This document shows positions 16,693 to 25,774 of a stretch of 64,000 nt of DNA, piece after piece (the first letter of the stretch is position 1; each line of letters begins with the position of its first letter). This stretch comes from Gammaproteobacteria bacterium (GTDB lineage: Bacteria > Pseudomonadota > Gammaproteobacteria > UBA5861): contig JAKSCV010000036.1 of assembly GCA_022360445.1 (NCBI GenBank), positions 167,993-231,992 on the forward strand, written 5' to 3'. Position numbers and translations under genes: made by a program. A model generated the notes under the pieces. It was not told the origin of the DNA. It saw nothing but the letters and a program-made list of their open reading frames with translations, and ran no database searches.

Positions 16693-17304
16693 CTATTTTG
16701 GTCTGGGAACCGTCAGAATCTCCCCAAATGTCGTATAGTCATTACCCCCCAACCGGGCAATGGGGTCGACGGCAGCGGCATTGATTTCTAATCGCTTACC
16801 GTCTTGAGTGGCGACCTTGTCATCTAAAAAGATGTGTTTGACTGTCGCTAAAATCATACCTTGTTTTTGCGGACCAAGTTCATGTGTCAGCTCATGTTCA
16901 CAAGCAAATGCTATTCGGCAGTCCGCGAGCCGGGGGATCTCAAACCCTTCAAACGGAACCGTTTCGAGGCCTTCTTTTTCTAATTCAGATTCTCCTGCCG
17001 GTAAGCTGGCGGATGTTGCTGTGACTTGGGAAGCGAGTTCGCGATGAGGAATGTGTACGACAAATTTCTTGCGTGCTTCAATATTGACACGCGAGTCTTT
17101 AATACTGCCATCGGGCTTTTTTCCGATTGAGAGCATGATCATTGGCGGGTTGCTGCAGACGGCATTGAAGTACGAGAAAGGCGCCAGATTGTAGGAGTCA
17201 TTTTCATTTTGGCTCAACACCCAGGCAACGGGTCTGGGGATGAGCGATTGGATCATTGCAAAGTAGATTTGGTTAGGCGAAAGGTCGGCTAGATCAATAT
17301 ACAT
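16693..17304 (-). CDS. Flavin reductase-like FMN-binding split-barrel protein
   Basis: This 203-residue protein has the split-barrel flavin reductase fold. It shows SLIPRPVAWVLSQ, NLAPFSYFNAVCSNPPMIMLSIG, KDSRVNIEARKKFVVHI and a late GNDYTTFGE. The family binds FMN and includes NAD(P)H:flavin oxidoreductases and related proteins of unknown substrate. No partner monooxygenase lies nearby. YaaA starts upstream and ends 18 bases before this start codon, so the two are likely in one transcript, which might fit a redox-stress role. That link is inference. Confidence 0.85.
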   Translation of the reverse strand: MYIDLADLSPNQIYFAMIQSLIPRPVAWVLSQNENDSYNLAPFSYFNAVCSNPPMIMLSIGKKPDGSIKDSRVNIEARKKFVVHIPHRELASQVTATSASLPAGESELEKEGLETVPFEGFEIPRLADCRIAFACEHELTHELGPQKQGMILATVKHIFLDDKVATQDGKRLEINAAAVDPIARLGGNDYTTFGEILTVPRPK

Positions 17305-17322
17305 ATTGTGCTCGCTGTGTCG

Positions 17323-18099
17323 TTATTGTGTCTGCTGACGGGTGAAGACCCATTCAGTAGGTGTCGATAGGGCATCATTATAGCGGTAGCCAGCTGCATC
17401 GAAATCTTTTAGCGCTTCCGGGCTGTCAATTTTCCTTTGGATGATATAGCGACTCATAATGCCCCGTGCTTTTTTTGCGAAGAAGCTGATGATTTTATAT
17501 TGTCCGTTTTTGTAGTCTTTAAATATGGGAGTGATCACCTGACCTTTGAGGCTGTTAGTGGGTACGGCTTTAAAATACTCGTTGGATGCGAGGTTGATGA
17601 GTGTGTCTGTTCTCTGTTCGGCCATATCCTCATTGAGGCACCTTGTGAGTTTGTCCCCCCAGAAGCTATAGAGGTTTTTCCCGCGTTCATTTTTGAAAGC
17701 GACGCCCATTTCCAGGCGGTATGGTTGGATTAAGTCTAAGGGGCGCAGTAAGCCATATAAGCCTGAAAGGATTCGCAGATCACGTTGGGCCCGATCAAAG
17801 TCTTCTGGTAAAAAACTATTGGCATCCAGCCCATGGTAAACATCACCAGTAAAGGCAAGCATCGCCTGTTTGGCGTTTTCAGGTGTGAAAGGTAATGCCC
17901 AGTCCGAGTAGCGCTGGTAGTTGAGTGCGGCCAGTTTGTCACTGATCTTCATCAATGATGCGATTTGTTGAGGTTCCAGTTCCCGGGCCTCCCGGATGAG
18001 CGCCATGGAATCATCTAAAAAACGGGGTTGAGTGTAATAATTGGTAGTGGGAGGTGTCTCGAAATCGAGACTCTTAGCCGGTGATATGACAATAAGCAT
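17323..18099 (-). CDS. yaaA: Peroxide stress protein YaaA
   Basis: YaaA lowers intracellular free iron during peroxide stress in E. coli and binds DNA. The 258 residues open [17 protein letters not shown] and contain [55 protein letters not shown] and [11 protein letters not shown]. These are the conserved blocks of the family, and the length is normal. It is transcribed into the flavin reductase-like gene. A hairpin at 18159-18183 separates it from the ABC gene upstream. Confidence 0.93.
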   Translation of the reverse strand: MLIVISPAKSLDFETPPTTNYYTQPRFLDDSMALIREARELEPQQIASLMKISDKLAALNYQRYSDWALPFTPENAKQAMLAFTGDVYHGLDANSFLPEDFDRAQRDLRILSGLYGLLRPLDLIQPYRLEMGVAFKNERGKNLYSFWGDKLTRCLNEDMAEQRTDTLINLASNEYFKAVPTNSLKGQVITPIFKDYKNGQYKIISFFAKKARGIMSRYIIQRKIDSPEALKDFDAAGYRYNDALSTPTEWVFTRQQTQ

Positions 18100-18158
18100 G
18101 CGAAGTGTCGGTGTTGTGTTTTAGAGCCCCTATCCTAGGGTGCACGATATGGATTTGC

Positions 18159-18183
18159 AACTGGGTTGAGTCAGCACCCAGTT
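18159..18183 (-). terminator. Hairpin after the ABC exporter cluster
   Basis: AACTGGGT and ACCCAGTT make a perfect 8-bp stem with a 9-base loop in the 92-bp gap between the ABC ATPase stop (18192) and the yaaA start. No U-run follows on the minus strand. It may be a terminator or an mRNA-end stabiliser. Confidence 0.45.
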
Positions 18184-18191
18184 TGTTCTTC

Positions 18192-18935
18192 TTAGGCTGG
18201 AGAGCCGCTTTTTGTACTGGTAGCTCCAATACACGTCAAGTAGGCTTGTTCGAGCGTGTTGGCTTGATATCTTTGCTTGCACTCATCAGGCGTTGCGATG
18301 ATCTCGAACTGGCCGGTATGCAAAATACCCATGTGATGGCAGAGGGATTCGACATCATTCAGTAAGTGGGTACTCATTAAGATGGTCGTGCCTTGCGCAT
18401 TGAGCGATTGCAGATACTCTGAGACCAGAATTCTGGCTTTGGGGTCCAGTCCGCTCAGTGGCTCATCAAGTAAGAGTAAGGGTTTTTTGCTTGTAAACAG
18501 GCTGATGAGCCCGAGTTTCTGGCGCATTCCCTTGGAGTATTTGCGAATAGGTTGATCAAGTACGGCTTCGTCGAAGTCGAGCTGCTGCGTGATCGTGGTT
18601 CTATTTGCGGGTGTAAGCTGAGGTACTCCATAAAATTGTGCCATCATTTGTAGGAACTGAGCCCCCGTTAGAAATGAAGGAGGTGTGAATTGTTCTGGGA
18701 GAAAAGCGAGACCTTGTCGGGATGACGTTAAAACGTGCGGAGTCCCAAAAAGAGTAATTTGCCCGCTTTTCAATGGGATGAAGTTAAGGATGCTTTTTAA
18801 GAGCGTTGTTTTCCCGGCTCCATTGGCGCCGACTAAACCAAAAATTTCATTGGGTTGGATGCAACAACTGGCACCCTGAAGGACATGTTTTTTACCATAA
18901 TTGACATTGATGTTTTGAACGTCTAGAACTGGCAT
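18192..18935 (-). CDS. ABC exporter ATP-binding protein
   Basis: This 247-residue ATPase has Walker A GANGAGKTT, the signature YSKGMRQKLG, Walker B LLLLDEPLSGLDP and the switch STHLL. Its form is that of ABC-2 type exporters (CcmA group). The probable permease is encoded at 20505-21284 on the same strand, with two genes between. The frame stays open to 19076, but that would overlap the upstream prepilin gene and add 47 atypical residues, so ATG 18935 is taken, just before the conserved VLDVQNINVNYGKK. The cargo is unknown. ABC proteins PilH and PilI are linked to type IV pili in Myxococcus, a possible parallel here. Confidence 0.88.
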   Translation of the reverse strand: MPVLDVQNINVNYGKKHVLQGASCCIQPNEIFGLVGANGAGKTTLLKSILNFIPLKSGQITLFGTPHVLTSSRQGLAFLPEQFTPPSFLTGAQFLQMMAQFYGVPQLTPANRTTITQQLDFDEAVLDQPIRKYSKGMRQKLGLISLFTSKKPLLLLDEPLSGLDPKARILVSEYLQSLNAQGTTILMSTHLLNDVESLCHHMGILHTGQFEIIATPDECKQRYQANTLEQAYLTCIGATSTKSGSPA

Positions 18936-19003
18936 TCTTGCACTTGCGCGCCGGGAGTACGGTATGTGTATCGGCGCGCTTTTATTCCGTGAGCTATGTG
19001 TTT

Positions 19004-19654
19004 TTAAAACCCGCGGAGTACAGCGGCGCAGTTCTGGCTTTCCCCGGCAATGTTCCAGCTTTCCTCTGACCGACAATTGACATCAGTCACAGAATGTGAA
19101 CGTAGTTCACCATCGTTGGCGAGTCCATCATCCAGTTTCAGGTCCAATTGCAGCAGGATGTTAACGGGAATCTGGCCACCCGTGGAAAATTCGTTAGCGT
19201 CACCGGAGTTATCAGCACCCTCATTACTATAGACGATTTTATAGACTCCATTAAATGGGTTTGCCGGACAGGAGGAAACGCCGTTTTCGCAGTCGAGTGA
19301 GTCGACAGCGGCCGTGCCGCCTGTGAAGTTCCCCGAAATAAAGCCGGCAACAGATAAATGTTGCCAAATCAGTGTCGTTTCACTGCCCTCGGACTCAATA
19401 CGACCATCTGCATCACCGTTAGACAGGGATGAATCAATTTGAGTGCTTGCATTAACAAAGTCGCCTGGTAAGGCGTTGTAGCGATCTTGGAAGGCGTACC
19501 AAGCTGTTCGTATGCCGCTCATCTCGTTGGAAAGAGAACGTACTCTTGCGCTGTCAATAAGTTCTTGACCTTTTAAAATACCGCCCAGTATCAAGCCAAT
19601 GATGACTAGAACAATCGCGATTTCCACCAATGTGAAGCCTGATTGGCGCCGCAT
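19004..19654 (-). CDS. Type IV prepilin-like protein
   Basis: The 216-residue protein starts MRRQSGFTLVEIAIVLVIIG. That is a 5-residue basic leader, the prepilin peptidase site G/F with E at +5, and the hydrophobic alpha-1 helix. RYNALPGDF follows, a block common in pseudopilin-like proteins. A cysteine-bearing C-terminal region, with cysteines in LDCENGVSSCPANPF and near the end, suggests disulfides. ATG 19654 has a near-perfect AGGAGGT seven bases upstream; a longer frame to 19744 lacks this. It lies 68 bases before the ABC ATPase gene and apart from the main pilus cluster. Confidence 0.9.
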   Translation of the reverse strand: MRRQSGFTLVEIAIVLVIIGLILGGILKGQELIDSARVRSLSNEMSGIRTAWYAFQDRYNALPGDFVNASTQIDSSLSNGDADGRIESEGSETTLIWQHLSVAGFISGNFTGGTAAVDSLDCENGVSSCPANPFNGVYKIVYSNEGADNSGDANEFSTGGQIPVNILLQLDLKLDDGLANDGELRSHSVTDVNCRSEESWNIAGESQNCAAVLRGF

Positions 19655-19773
19655 AGGGCTTACCTCCTTTTTAAACACTGAACGTTTCATAGAGCAAAAA
19701 TTGTGCCTTAGTATGCCCATTGAATACCTTGAGGTTTTTCTCAATTTCTATGGAAAAATGTTGATAATGCGAC

Positions 19774-20499
19774 TCAATGTGACGATTTTTCATCAATTTG
19801 TGCCTGCATGCGTCTCAGTCTGTTTTGTAAAAAGCGAATCTCTTCTTCCTTTGATATGGAGCCACTGCTTAGGAGCGCGCCCAGTAAGAGCGCTGCCGCT
19901 TCCACTTCACCCATTTCTTCAAGGAGAAAAATATGCATTTGTTGAGCCCAATTCGGTACATCTAAATCATAGGTGGCTGCTGCCAAGGTAACCGCCAACT
20001 CGTACGCAAATTCTGTATCTTTTAATTGGTATTTGGCTTTGATCACAGCTTCAGCCATCCATCGCCAGTAAGTTTCTGGTTTTTCAGTGAAATTTTGTTC
20101 GACGAACGCAAGCATTTTCCTGAGTTTTTGTGGGTTTCTCACATTACCGTAATAATGCAAGGCTGCCATAAAAGGATAGTGGTTGTTTTTGTCAAGTTTA
20201 AGCTGTACCTCCAGCCAGGCTCTGATGGTGTCGTAGTTGAGTTCATTCAGTGAGAGGGTTTTCCCAGGTTGAACATCTTGGCTTTGCAGCCAAAGTGCCA
20301 ATACTCGTGAGAGCCAGGCTGGACTCCCTAGGCTGAGAGCCTGTAAGAGTTCATATTTTGGAGGAGCAGGTATGGTTCGGCCGGTTAGCGATACGGGTGT
20401 ATTTATTTGGCTCACACTCATCTGGAATGAGAGTGCTAAAACAAAACTGACTTTAAGAGAAAGAGGAATACGCTTGATTGGGTTTGCAGACTTTATCAT
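19774..20499 (-). CDS. Uncharacterised secreted or membrane-anchored protein in the ABC/prepilin cluster
   Basis: I do not recognise this 241-residue protein. It begins MIKSANPIKRIPLSLKVSFVLALSF, a basic start and one hydrophobic segment that could be a signal peptide or anchor. The rest is helical with repeated aliphatic and aromatic residues (for example YPFMAALHYYGNVRN), and a charged coiled-coil-like end (EEEIRFLQNRLRRMQAQIDE). The ATG at 20499 is 5 bases after the permease stop, so it is coupled to the permease. A frame extension to 20682 lies wholly in the permease gene and is rejected. A 119-bp gap then precedes the prepilin. Confidence 0.7.
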   Translation of the reverse strand: MIKSANPIKRIPLSLKVSFVLALSFQMSVSQINTPVSLTGRTIPAPPKYELLQALSLGSPAWLSRVLALWLQSQDVQPGKTLSLNELNYDTIRAWLEVQLKLDKNNHYPFMAALHYYGNVRNPQKLRKMLAFVEQNFTEKPETYWRWMAEAVIKAKYQLKDTEFAYELAVTLAAATYDLDVPNWAQQMHIFLLEEMGEVEAAALLLGALLSSGSISKEEEIRFLQNRLRRMQAQIDEKSSH

Positions 20500-20504
20500 A
20501 CGCA

Positions 20505-21284
20505 CTATAAGCGCTTTCTGGAGAGGTCGATTAAGCCCACTAAACAGGTGAGGAGCACATAGGCGAGGGCTGTGAGCGCATTGTGCAGTATTTTCCCAAT
20601 GTTCATTGGTGATGAAAGAACGCTGTCGATTTGTGTAAATTGGTTGAGTTTGGGGAGTAGCCAGGAGATGCCTGTGAGGCATAGCGTTATCATATGATTC
20701 GCGAGAGTGTATTCAAATTCTAATGTACTGTTTGCGATTAAAAGTAATGCTTCGATACTCCGTGCGAGTAAATAAAAACCCAATACAACACTTGCCGCAC
20801 CAATCACGCTGTTGATAACAACGGAAACCATCAAAGAGAAACTGACCATAATCAGTAGCTCGAAATAAAGTGATATGATCCATAAGCCTGTTGATGCTGT
20901 TGGGCGATAGAGTAAAACCGTCAAGCTCAGTGCTGAGCCGATCAATAGCCCGATTGATCCATAAGCCGCTAATTTGCTGAGGTAAAAAGTACTCCGGTTG
21001 ATAGACAGGGAAAACAAAAGTTCATTGAGCTTATTATCCCGCTCGCGGGCAATGCTCGTTATCGTGAACAGGCAAGCAATGAATAGCGCGGCCCAGCGCG
21101 TCAGCCCTGCTGAAAAGCCAGCTTTGATGGCTGTTTTTTCAGTTAAGGCCATTGTGCCTAATAATTCTGCCAACCCCAGGGTTAAGGGTACAAGCAGTAG
21201 AAGCACCCAAAGTAACTGGCTGCTGAATGCCTCTCTGTAGGCGAGCAAAATGATGGGCCAGACTTTATTACGGATCATAAACAT
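20505..21284 (-). CDS. ABC-2 type exporter permease
   Basis: The 259-residue protein is very hydrophobic, with about six membrane segments. It has IIYREAF-like and SIARERDNKLNELLFSLSINR features; the latter resembles the cytoplasmic loop of ABC-2 permeases such as the NatB and CcmB-like groups. The ATP-binding partner is most likely the gene at 18192-18935. It starts at 21284, 43 bases from the divergent histidine kinase. The transported substrate is unknown; the prepilin gene in the same cluster hints at a link with pilus assembly or surface export. Confidence 0.78.
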   Translation of the reverse strand: MFMIRNKVWPIILLAYREAFSSQLLWVLLLLVPLTLGLAELLGTMALTEKTAIKAGFSAGLTRWAALFIACLFTITSIARERDNKLNELLFSLSINRSTFYLSKLAAYGSIGLLIGSALSLTVLLYRPTASTGLWIISLYFELLIMVSFSLMVSVVINSVIGAASVVLGFYLLARSIEALLLIANSTLEFEYTLANHMITLCLTGISWLLPKLNQFTQIDSVLSSPMNIGKILHNALTALAYVLLTCLVGLIDLSRKRL

Positions 21285-21327
21285 TTCTTAAGGGCTATAC
21301 TGTATCTGCAAATGGACTGTAAATTGA

Positions 21328-23031
21328 GTGAAACTGAATAACATCTTGACCCCATTGTCATGGATAACCAGCCCCTTCCACCGGCACCGATTCCTGGCCT
21401 TATCGCTGGTTGCGCTTCACTTTAGTGTGTTTTATGGGTTGCATAGTACTTCGAGTGCTTCTTTTTTTCTCGTACACTTTGGCTTGTTCTTAATATGGCA
21501 ACCACTGTGGCAACAGGCAACAGATATCCGTTTCCGGGGCCTGGTCACCTTGTTGATAGGGGGTGTGGCCTTACTGATATTACCCAGCCAGCTTGTTCTC
21601 ACTGTTTGGTTATTAGTTTTGATTGGCCTCGTGGGTGGCCAAGAGTCGGGGACGAGAAAAAATCGCCGGATCAATTTGATTTCCATCGGTGTTCTGTTCC
21701 TCATCCTGCTGTTAGAAGCAATGCCAGCATTGTTGGCCACCAAATTGGGCAACTCCATTCTTACTCAGTTTACTCACTATACAATTTTAGCGTTATGTCT
21801 TCTTGTTTTCACATTGCCGGTTAGTGAGCCTCAGGAAAAAGAAGAGCATATCGATTACTTGCGCAGTGTTTCGGCCACATTGATTGCCTCCTTACTGGCT
21901 GTGGGCAGTGCGTTATGGATGTATCGTAGCGGAGTGAATTATCCGGTTGCGCTGTTTCAGAGTTTATTTTTTATTGCCGGTCTTATTATTTTGATGAACT
22001 GGTTGTGGTCCAGCCAATCAGGCGCAAGCATTTTTCAGCAGCTTTGGAATCGTTACCTGTTAAATTTGGGCACACCGTTCGAAGCCTTTTTATTAAGCCT
22101 TTCTGATAAAGCGATGGAGAGAGGTCCTGCATCTGCCTTTTTGGAATTTGCGTTGAATAAGCTCCTCGAGCTCGAGTGGCTAGCAGGCATTTCGTGGGAA
22201 AGTGAAAAAGAGACCATCCAACTGGGGATAAAGCAAGCGTGTGCAACGCACTTTTCGGAAAGTGATCTGCATGTTGTTGTCTACACCAGCCAAAAAATTG
22301 GGCCAGCTTTTGAGCTGCATATTAAGCTGCTGGTTTATCTTGTTTATCATTTTTATGAGGCTCAGTTATACAGTGAGCAGCTTGAGCAGCATGCCCGAAT
22401 TGAAGCGATTCATCAAACCGGAGCACGTTTGACACATGACATGAAAAACCTGTTGCAGGCCGTGCAATATTTATCAGAAATAGTCAGTACCAGCACGCCT
22501 GATCAGTCAGATGAATTACTGATGCTATTGAAACGTCAGTTGCCAGAGTTGAGCAACCGCATGCAGTTGACTATAGAAAAGTTAAAAGCACCGGGCCACC
22601 GGGATAAAACAGAAACTCAAGCACAAATATGGTGGCAAATGTTGCAGGATCGTTACAGTCACTGTGGCATTTCATTTGAACCGTCAGGCACCGAGCTGGA
22701 TGGCGTCAGTCTGCCTAAAGAACTGTTTGATAGTGTTGCAGAAAATCTGCTTGAAAACGCTGTTTACAAACGTAAGCTGGATCGGGGCGTAGCGATTAAA
22801 GTCACCTTGTGTGTGGAGCAGGGGCAAGCCATCCTGCGTGTCTGGGACAGCGGTATTGCCATTCCACCCGAAACAGAAAAAAATCTTTTTCATCACTCTG
22901 TGCGGTCAACCTCTGGATTGGGCGTGGGGTTGTACCAATCTCAGCGACTGGCGGAGCAGAATGCCTACACATTACATATTGTTTTCAACCTGCCTGGTAA
23001 TGTGCTTATCGAATTACGACCCCAGTCGTAA
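21328..23031 (+). CDS. Membrane sensor histidine kinase, PrsK-like
   Basis: The 567-residue kinase has about eight membrane segments in the first 230 residues, then a cytoplasmic linker of GAF-like character. The phosphoacceptor H370 lies in RLTHDMKNLLQ. The ATPase domain shows ENLLENAV (N476), VWDSGIAI and a final SGLGVGLY. This order (many membrane helices, GAF-like region, HDxKN-type H-box) is that of PrsK in PEP-CTERM/exosortase systems. No regulator gene is adjacent; the PrsR-like regulator at 35379-36770 is the likely partner. The start is GTG 21328. It is divergent from the permease and convergent with the pilin-like gene, whose end is 5 bases away. Confidence 0.85.
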   Translation: MKLNNILTPLSWITSPFHRHRFLALSLVALHFSVFYGLHSTSSASFFLVHFGLFLIWQPLWQQATDIRFRGLVTLLIGGVALLILPSQLVLTVWLLVLIGLVGGQESGTRKNRRINLISIGVLFLILLLEAMPALLATKLGNSILTQFTHYTILALCLLVFTLPVSEPQEKEEHIDYLRSVSATLIASLLAVGSALWMYRSGVNYPVALFQSLFFIAGLIILMNWLWSSQSGASIFQQLWNRYLLNLGTPFEAFLLSLSDKAMERGPASAFLEFALNKLLELEWLAGISWESEKETIQLGIKQACATHFSESDLHVVVYTSQKIGPAFELHIKLLVYLVYHFYEAQLYSEQLEQHARIEAIHQTGARLTHDMKNLLQAVQYLSEIVSTSTPDQSDELLMLLKRQLPELSNRMQLTIEKLKAPGHRDKTETQAQIWWQMLQDRYSHCGISFEPSGTELDGVSLPKELFDSVAENLLENAVYKRKLDRGVAIKVTLCVEQGQAILRVWDSGIAIPPETEKNLFHHSVRSTSGLGVGLYQSQRLAEQNAYTLHIVFNLPGNVLIELRPQS

Positions 23032-23036
23032 ACTCA

Positions 23037-23849
23037 TTAAGGTAGTGTGCCTGCGGTAATTAACCGTGAATAAAGCACATAGGTCGATAGCCAGAGCACG
23101 ATATCGTCAAACTCTCGGTCTCCTGCCACGCTATGAATACCTTTTGAAACAAAAATACGGTTTCCGGCGATAGGATAAGAGAAGCCCGCATCATTCGTCA
23201 TCGTAGAGTCATCTTCCCCGGCATTCTCCAACTCATCTTCTGAGCTGTAATTGGCCCAGTTCCGTCCCATGGAGTAGATGATGACGGGTACACCATCGTC
23301 TGTCAGCCGGTCTGCATTAGGTGTGCACTGAGTGGTGCTACTGCTTGCAATGGGGCATGCTTCCAATCTTGGTGTCAGGTTCTCTGCGCCAACCGTGGCA
23401 ATATCGCCCTGCGTGGTAAAGTCAGCAGTACCAGCGCCCCCGTTATCGCTTTGGTCGACACTGTATCGGTATGGGTTTCCCCAGGGGTCTACGAGCAGGC
23501 CATCCTGGTTCCTAGGGCCCTGTAAAGCCAGTGTTAAGGCTGGAACAAAGCCGTGCTGTTGGTCACAGTCGCCGCCACCTTCGGGGCTCTCCGCCCCGCT
23601 ATTGACGCTGTCGTCAGGGTCCACGCTGGCAGGGCAGGGCAGGCGACCGTGTGCAATGCTAAAGCCGATCAAGGCTTCTCGAATAGTCTCCAGGTCACTT
23701 TTGGCTCGCCGCACTTTTTCCTGCTGAAAGACAGAGCCCAGGGGTTGGACCAGTGTGCCTAAAAGCAACCCGAGGATGGCCAGTGCAATGGCTACTTCCA
23801 AGAGGGAAAAACCATTTTCAGAGCAGTTTGTTTTTTTGATAGCAGGCAT
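23037..23849 (-). CDS. Pilin-like protein with LPCP motif
   Basis: This 270-residue protein has a prepilin leader and helix: ENGFSLLEVAIALAILGLLLG. A C-terminal globular region starts at GRLPCPASVD and continues with QQHGFVPALTLALQG and DPWGNPYRYSVD. The LPCP block also occurs in the neighbouring 477-residue protein. Several cysteines could form disulfides. ATG 23849 is used; a TTG at 23870 would overlap the upstream stop, and both have weak ribosome sites. It is last in the pilus operon and ends beside the convergent kinase. A minor or tip pilin is the likely role. Confidence 0.82.
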   Translation of the reverse strand: MPAIKKTNCSENGFSLLEVAIALAILGLLLGTLVQPLGSVFQQEKVRRAKSDLETIREALIGFSIAHGRLPCPASVDPDDSVNSGAESPEGGGDCDQQHGFVPALTLALQGPRNQDGLLVDPWGNPYRYSVDQSDNGGAGTADFTTQGDIATVGAENLTPRLEACPIASSSTTQCTPNADRLTDDGVPVIIYSMGRNWANYSSEDELENAGEDDSTMTNDAGFSYPIAGNRIFVSKGIHSVAGDREFDDIVLWLSTYVLYSRLITAGTLP

Positions 23850-23854
23850 ATTGA

Positions 23855-25288
23855 TCAAGTGCTGGGGCAAAGTATCACATCCATGTCGGGCTCAATGCAG
23901 TAAAGAATATCATTAATGGTGTCACTTGCAGTGCCTTGCTGGTAGGCGTGGTTCCCGTCGGGGTCGCCATTGGGGGCATTGTTGGGGGCTTCCAGGTAGT
24001 TGTCCAGAATGTGCTTGGTCCCCGGGTTTTCCCCAGATAATGGGTCATTGCGCGGAGCTGTGAGCGCTTGACCGGCAAAGAAGACGATCGCGGCATATTC
24101 TGCTGCTGAGTTGAGCAGCGTGATGCAATTTGTACCGTCACACAGGCCGTTCCCTCCAGGTTGAAAGGCATCGGATGTGACAAGGAAGAAGTGATCTTTC
24201 CAGTTCTGCCAGAGTTTGTTGTCTCCTGCGGGGCTATCGAGTTGGCAGTAGGCATCTTCGTCTTCGTCCAGAGCAAAGAGCTGATTCTTCTCCCGTCCGG
24301 CCTCTGTGGCGGAGTCGTCAACGATCAACGGGAGCCTGCCTAAAGAAAAACTGGGGTTATTGGCATCATCATACTGGTTGTCTAGTCGATACTCAGGGTT
24401 GAGGTTGACCGGGGCTGGCCAGGGTAAGGTATTTTCACTGGTACCCGCCAGTCCATAGCTTGCTACACACTCGGCCAGTGTTTGGGTGAGCAGCTGAAGC
24501 TTTTCCGTAACGCTGTCTCGCGCCAGAATGGTTGACCATAGTTCACTTTGGGTGATGGTGAGCAAGCGGTCATTATAAGTGGCCTCACTATTTGGGTTAT
24601 GAGGCTGGCCGCGAATAAACTGATCCAATACATCAGTCCCGCCCTGAAGCGTGGCATTGTCAATAGCTCCGTCACCTTCCAGATAATTAGAAGCGGTATA
24701 ATTCCCTCCACATTCTTCGGTTTTATCGTCCGTTTGTCCCCGGTCTTGCTCGCCCAGGGGGCGGCCCGGCGCGAAAATTACAGCGATGATGCGGTCTTCT
24801 GCATTGCCACTGTGGGTGAGGGTGCCATCTGTGTTGAAAACCTCAAAAAAACCGTTGGTATCAGCATTTACAAGCTTAGACGTGGTCCGGCCTTTATAGG
24901 AGCTTGAAACGGCATACCACAGGCATTCGCCATCGCCATCTTTTATCGGAGGGATGGCCAATGAGCGCCAGGGTAGGCGGCCTATTCTGTTTTCACCCGT
25001 TGCGCCGCAGCCGGCATCCTCTCGGCCTTCCGGGTTACTGTCTGATGAGCTGTCCGGGCAAGGTAGAAATCCCAGTCTGCCAGGGCGTGTAAAATCATAA
25101 GTTGTGGCATGTGCCAGCAGAACATCTTTTGCCTGTGCCAATGCCATGCTTGTTTTTAAATGAGTGTTCAGCTGGTGGCGATTATGGTCACCTTGAGCGA
25201 CGAGAATGCCTGCCCCGGCAGTGGTCAACAGCAGCAGCATTAGAAGAATGGCTGCGCCAGATTGCCGTTTGGGTGATGGGTTTTGCAT
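23855..25288 (-). CDS. Large PilX-like pilus protein with LPCP motif
   Basis: The 477-residue protein has a short basic leader then SGAAILLMLLLLTTAGAG, as in the PilX N-terminal class. The helix is followed by GFLPCPDSSSDS, GRLPWRSLAIPP and DGECLWYAVS. Later it has CVASYGLAG, an acidic middle region and several cysteines. No enzyme motif is seen. The LPCP-to-PW segment resembles that of the 270-residue pilin downstream, as if the two share a domain. It lies between the MshK-like gene and that pilin. It could be a tip or adhesin-like subunit; no function is known to me. Confidence 0.75.
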   Translation of the reverse strand: MQNPSPKRQSGAAILLMLLLLTTAGAGILVAQGDHNRHQLNTHLKTSMALAQAKDVLLAHATTYDFTRPGRLGFLPCPDSSSDSNPEGREDAGCGATGENRIGRLPWRSLAIPPIKDGDGECLWYAVSSSYKGRTTSKLVNADTNGFFEVFNTDGTLTHSGNAEDRIIAVIFAPGRPLGEQDRGQTDDKTEECGGNYTASNYLEGDGAIDNATLQGGTDVLDQFIRGQPHNPNSEATYNDRLLTITQSELWSTILARDSVTEKLQLLTQTLAECVASYGLAGTSENTLPWPAPVNLNPEYRLDNQYDDANNPSFSLGRLPLIVDDSATEAGREKNQLFALDEDEDAYCQLDSPAGDNKLWQNWKDHFFLVTSDAFQPGGNGLCDGTNCITLLNSAAEYAAIVFFAGQALTAPRNDPLSGENPGTKHILDNYLEAPNNAPNGDPDGNHAYQQGTASDTINDILYCIEPDMDVILCPST

Positions 25289-25300
25289 GTGACCGAGGTG

Positions 25301-25774
25301 TCAATAAACCTGTTTTATCTGGCCGGTTTTGGGGTCATAGGTTTGGCCGGGTTTAAGCGTGATGGTTTTGCCATTAGGTAATTTGACCCTGACACGGCCA
25401 CTTGCATCAGGGGATTTGCCAACATTCAGCGTTTTGTCAACAGTGCGGCTTTCGAGGGTATTTTGATCATTGAGCCATGTGGTTGTTTTGCCATCGCTAC
25501 GTTGGATAAAGCCCTGAACTTTCACTGGGGGAACGGGTACGGCTTTTTTTACAATTGTTTTTTTAGGGGGTGATTTTTGTTCCTTGGCGAAGTTTTTTGC
25601 TCGCACCTGGTCCAACTTGTCCCGTTCTCCCGGTTGCATGAAGAGTCGATGCTGTTCCAGAAAGTCATCGCGTGCAGCATTAGCAAAGCTTGCGCCAAAT
25701 GCCACGGTCAATGATAGGCAGACAGCTGAGACGGTGTGGTAAACTCGCTGAGTTTTAACGGCGTTTCGCGGCAT
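25301..25774 (-). CDS. MshK-like periplasmic pilus assembly protein
   Basis: The 157-residue protein starts MPRNAVKTQRVYHTVSAVCLSLTVAFGASFANA, a signal peptide. A basic proline-rich linker follows, then GFIQRSDGKTTTWLNDQ and KLPNGKTITLKPGQTYDPKTG, a small beta-rich domain like the MshK/PilP type. ATG 25774 overlaps the upstream mshJ-like stop by 20 bases. A longer frame to 25822 lacks a signal peptide at its start. PilP-type proteins connect inner membrane complex and secretin. Confidence 0.75.
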   Translation of the reverse strand: MPRNAVKTQRVYHTVSAVCLSLTVAFGASFANAARDDFLEQHRLFMQPGERDKLDQVRAKNFAKEQKSPPKKTIVKKAVPVPPVKVQGFIQRSDGKTTTWLNDQNTLESRTVDKTLNVGKSPDASGRVRVKLPNGKTITLKPGQTYDPKTGQIKQVY

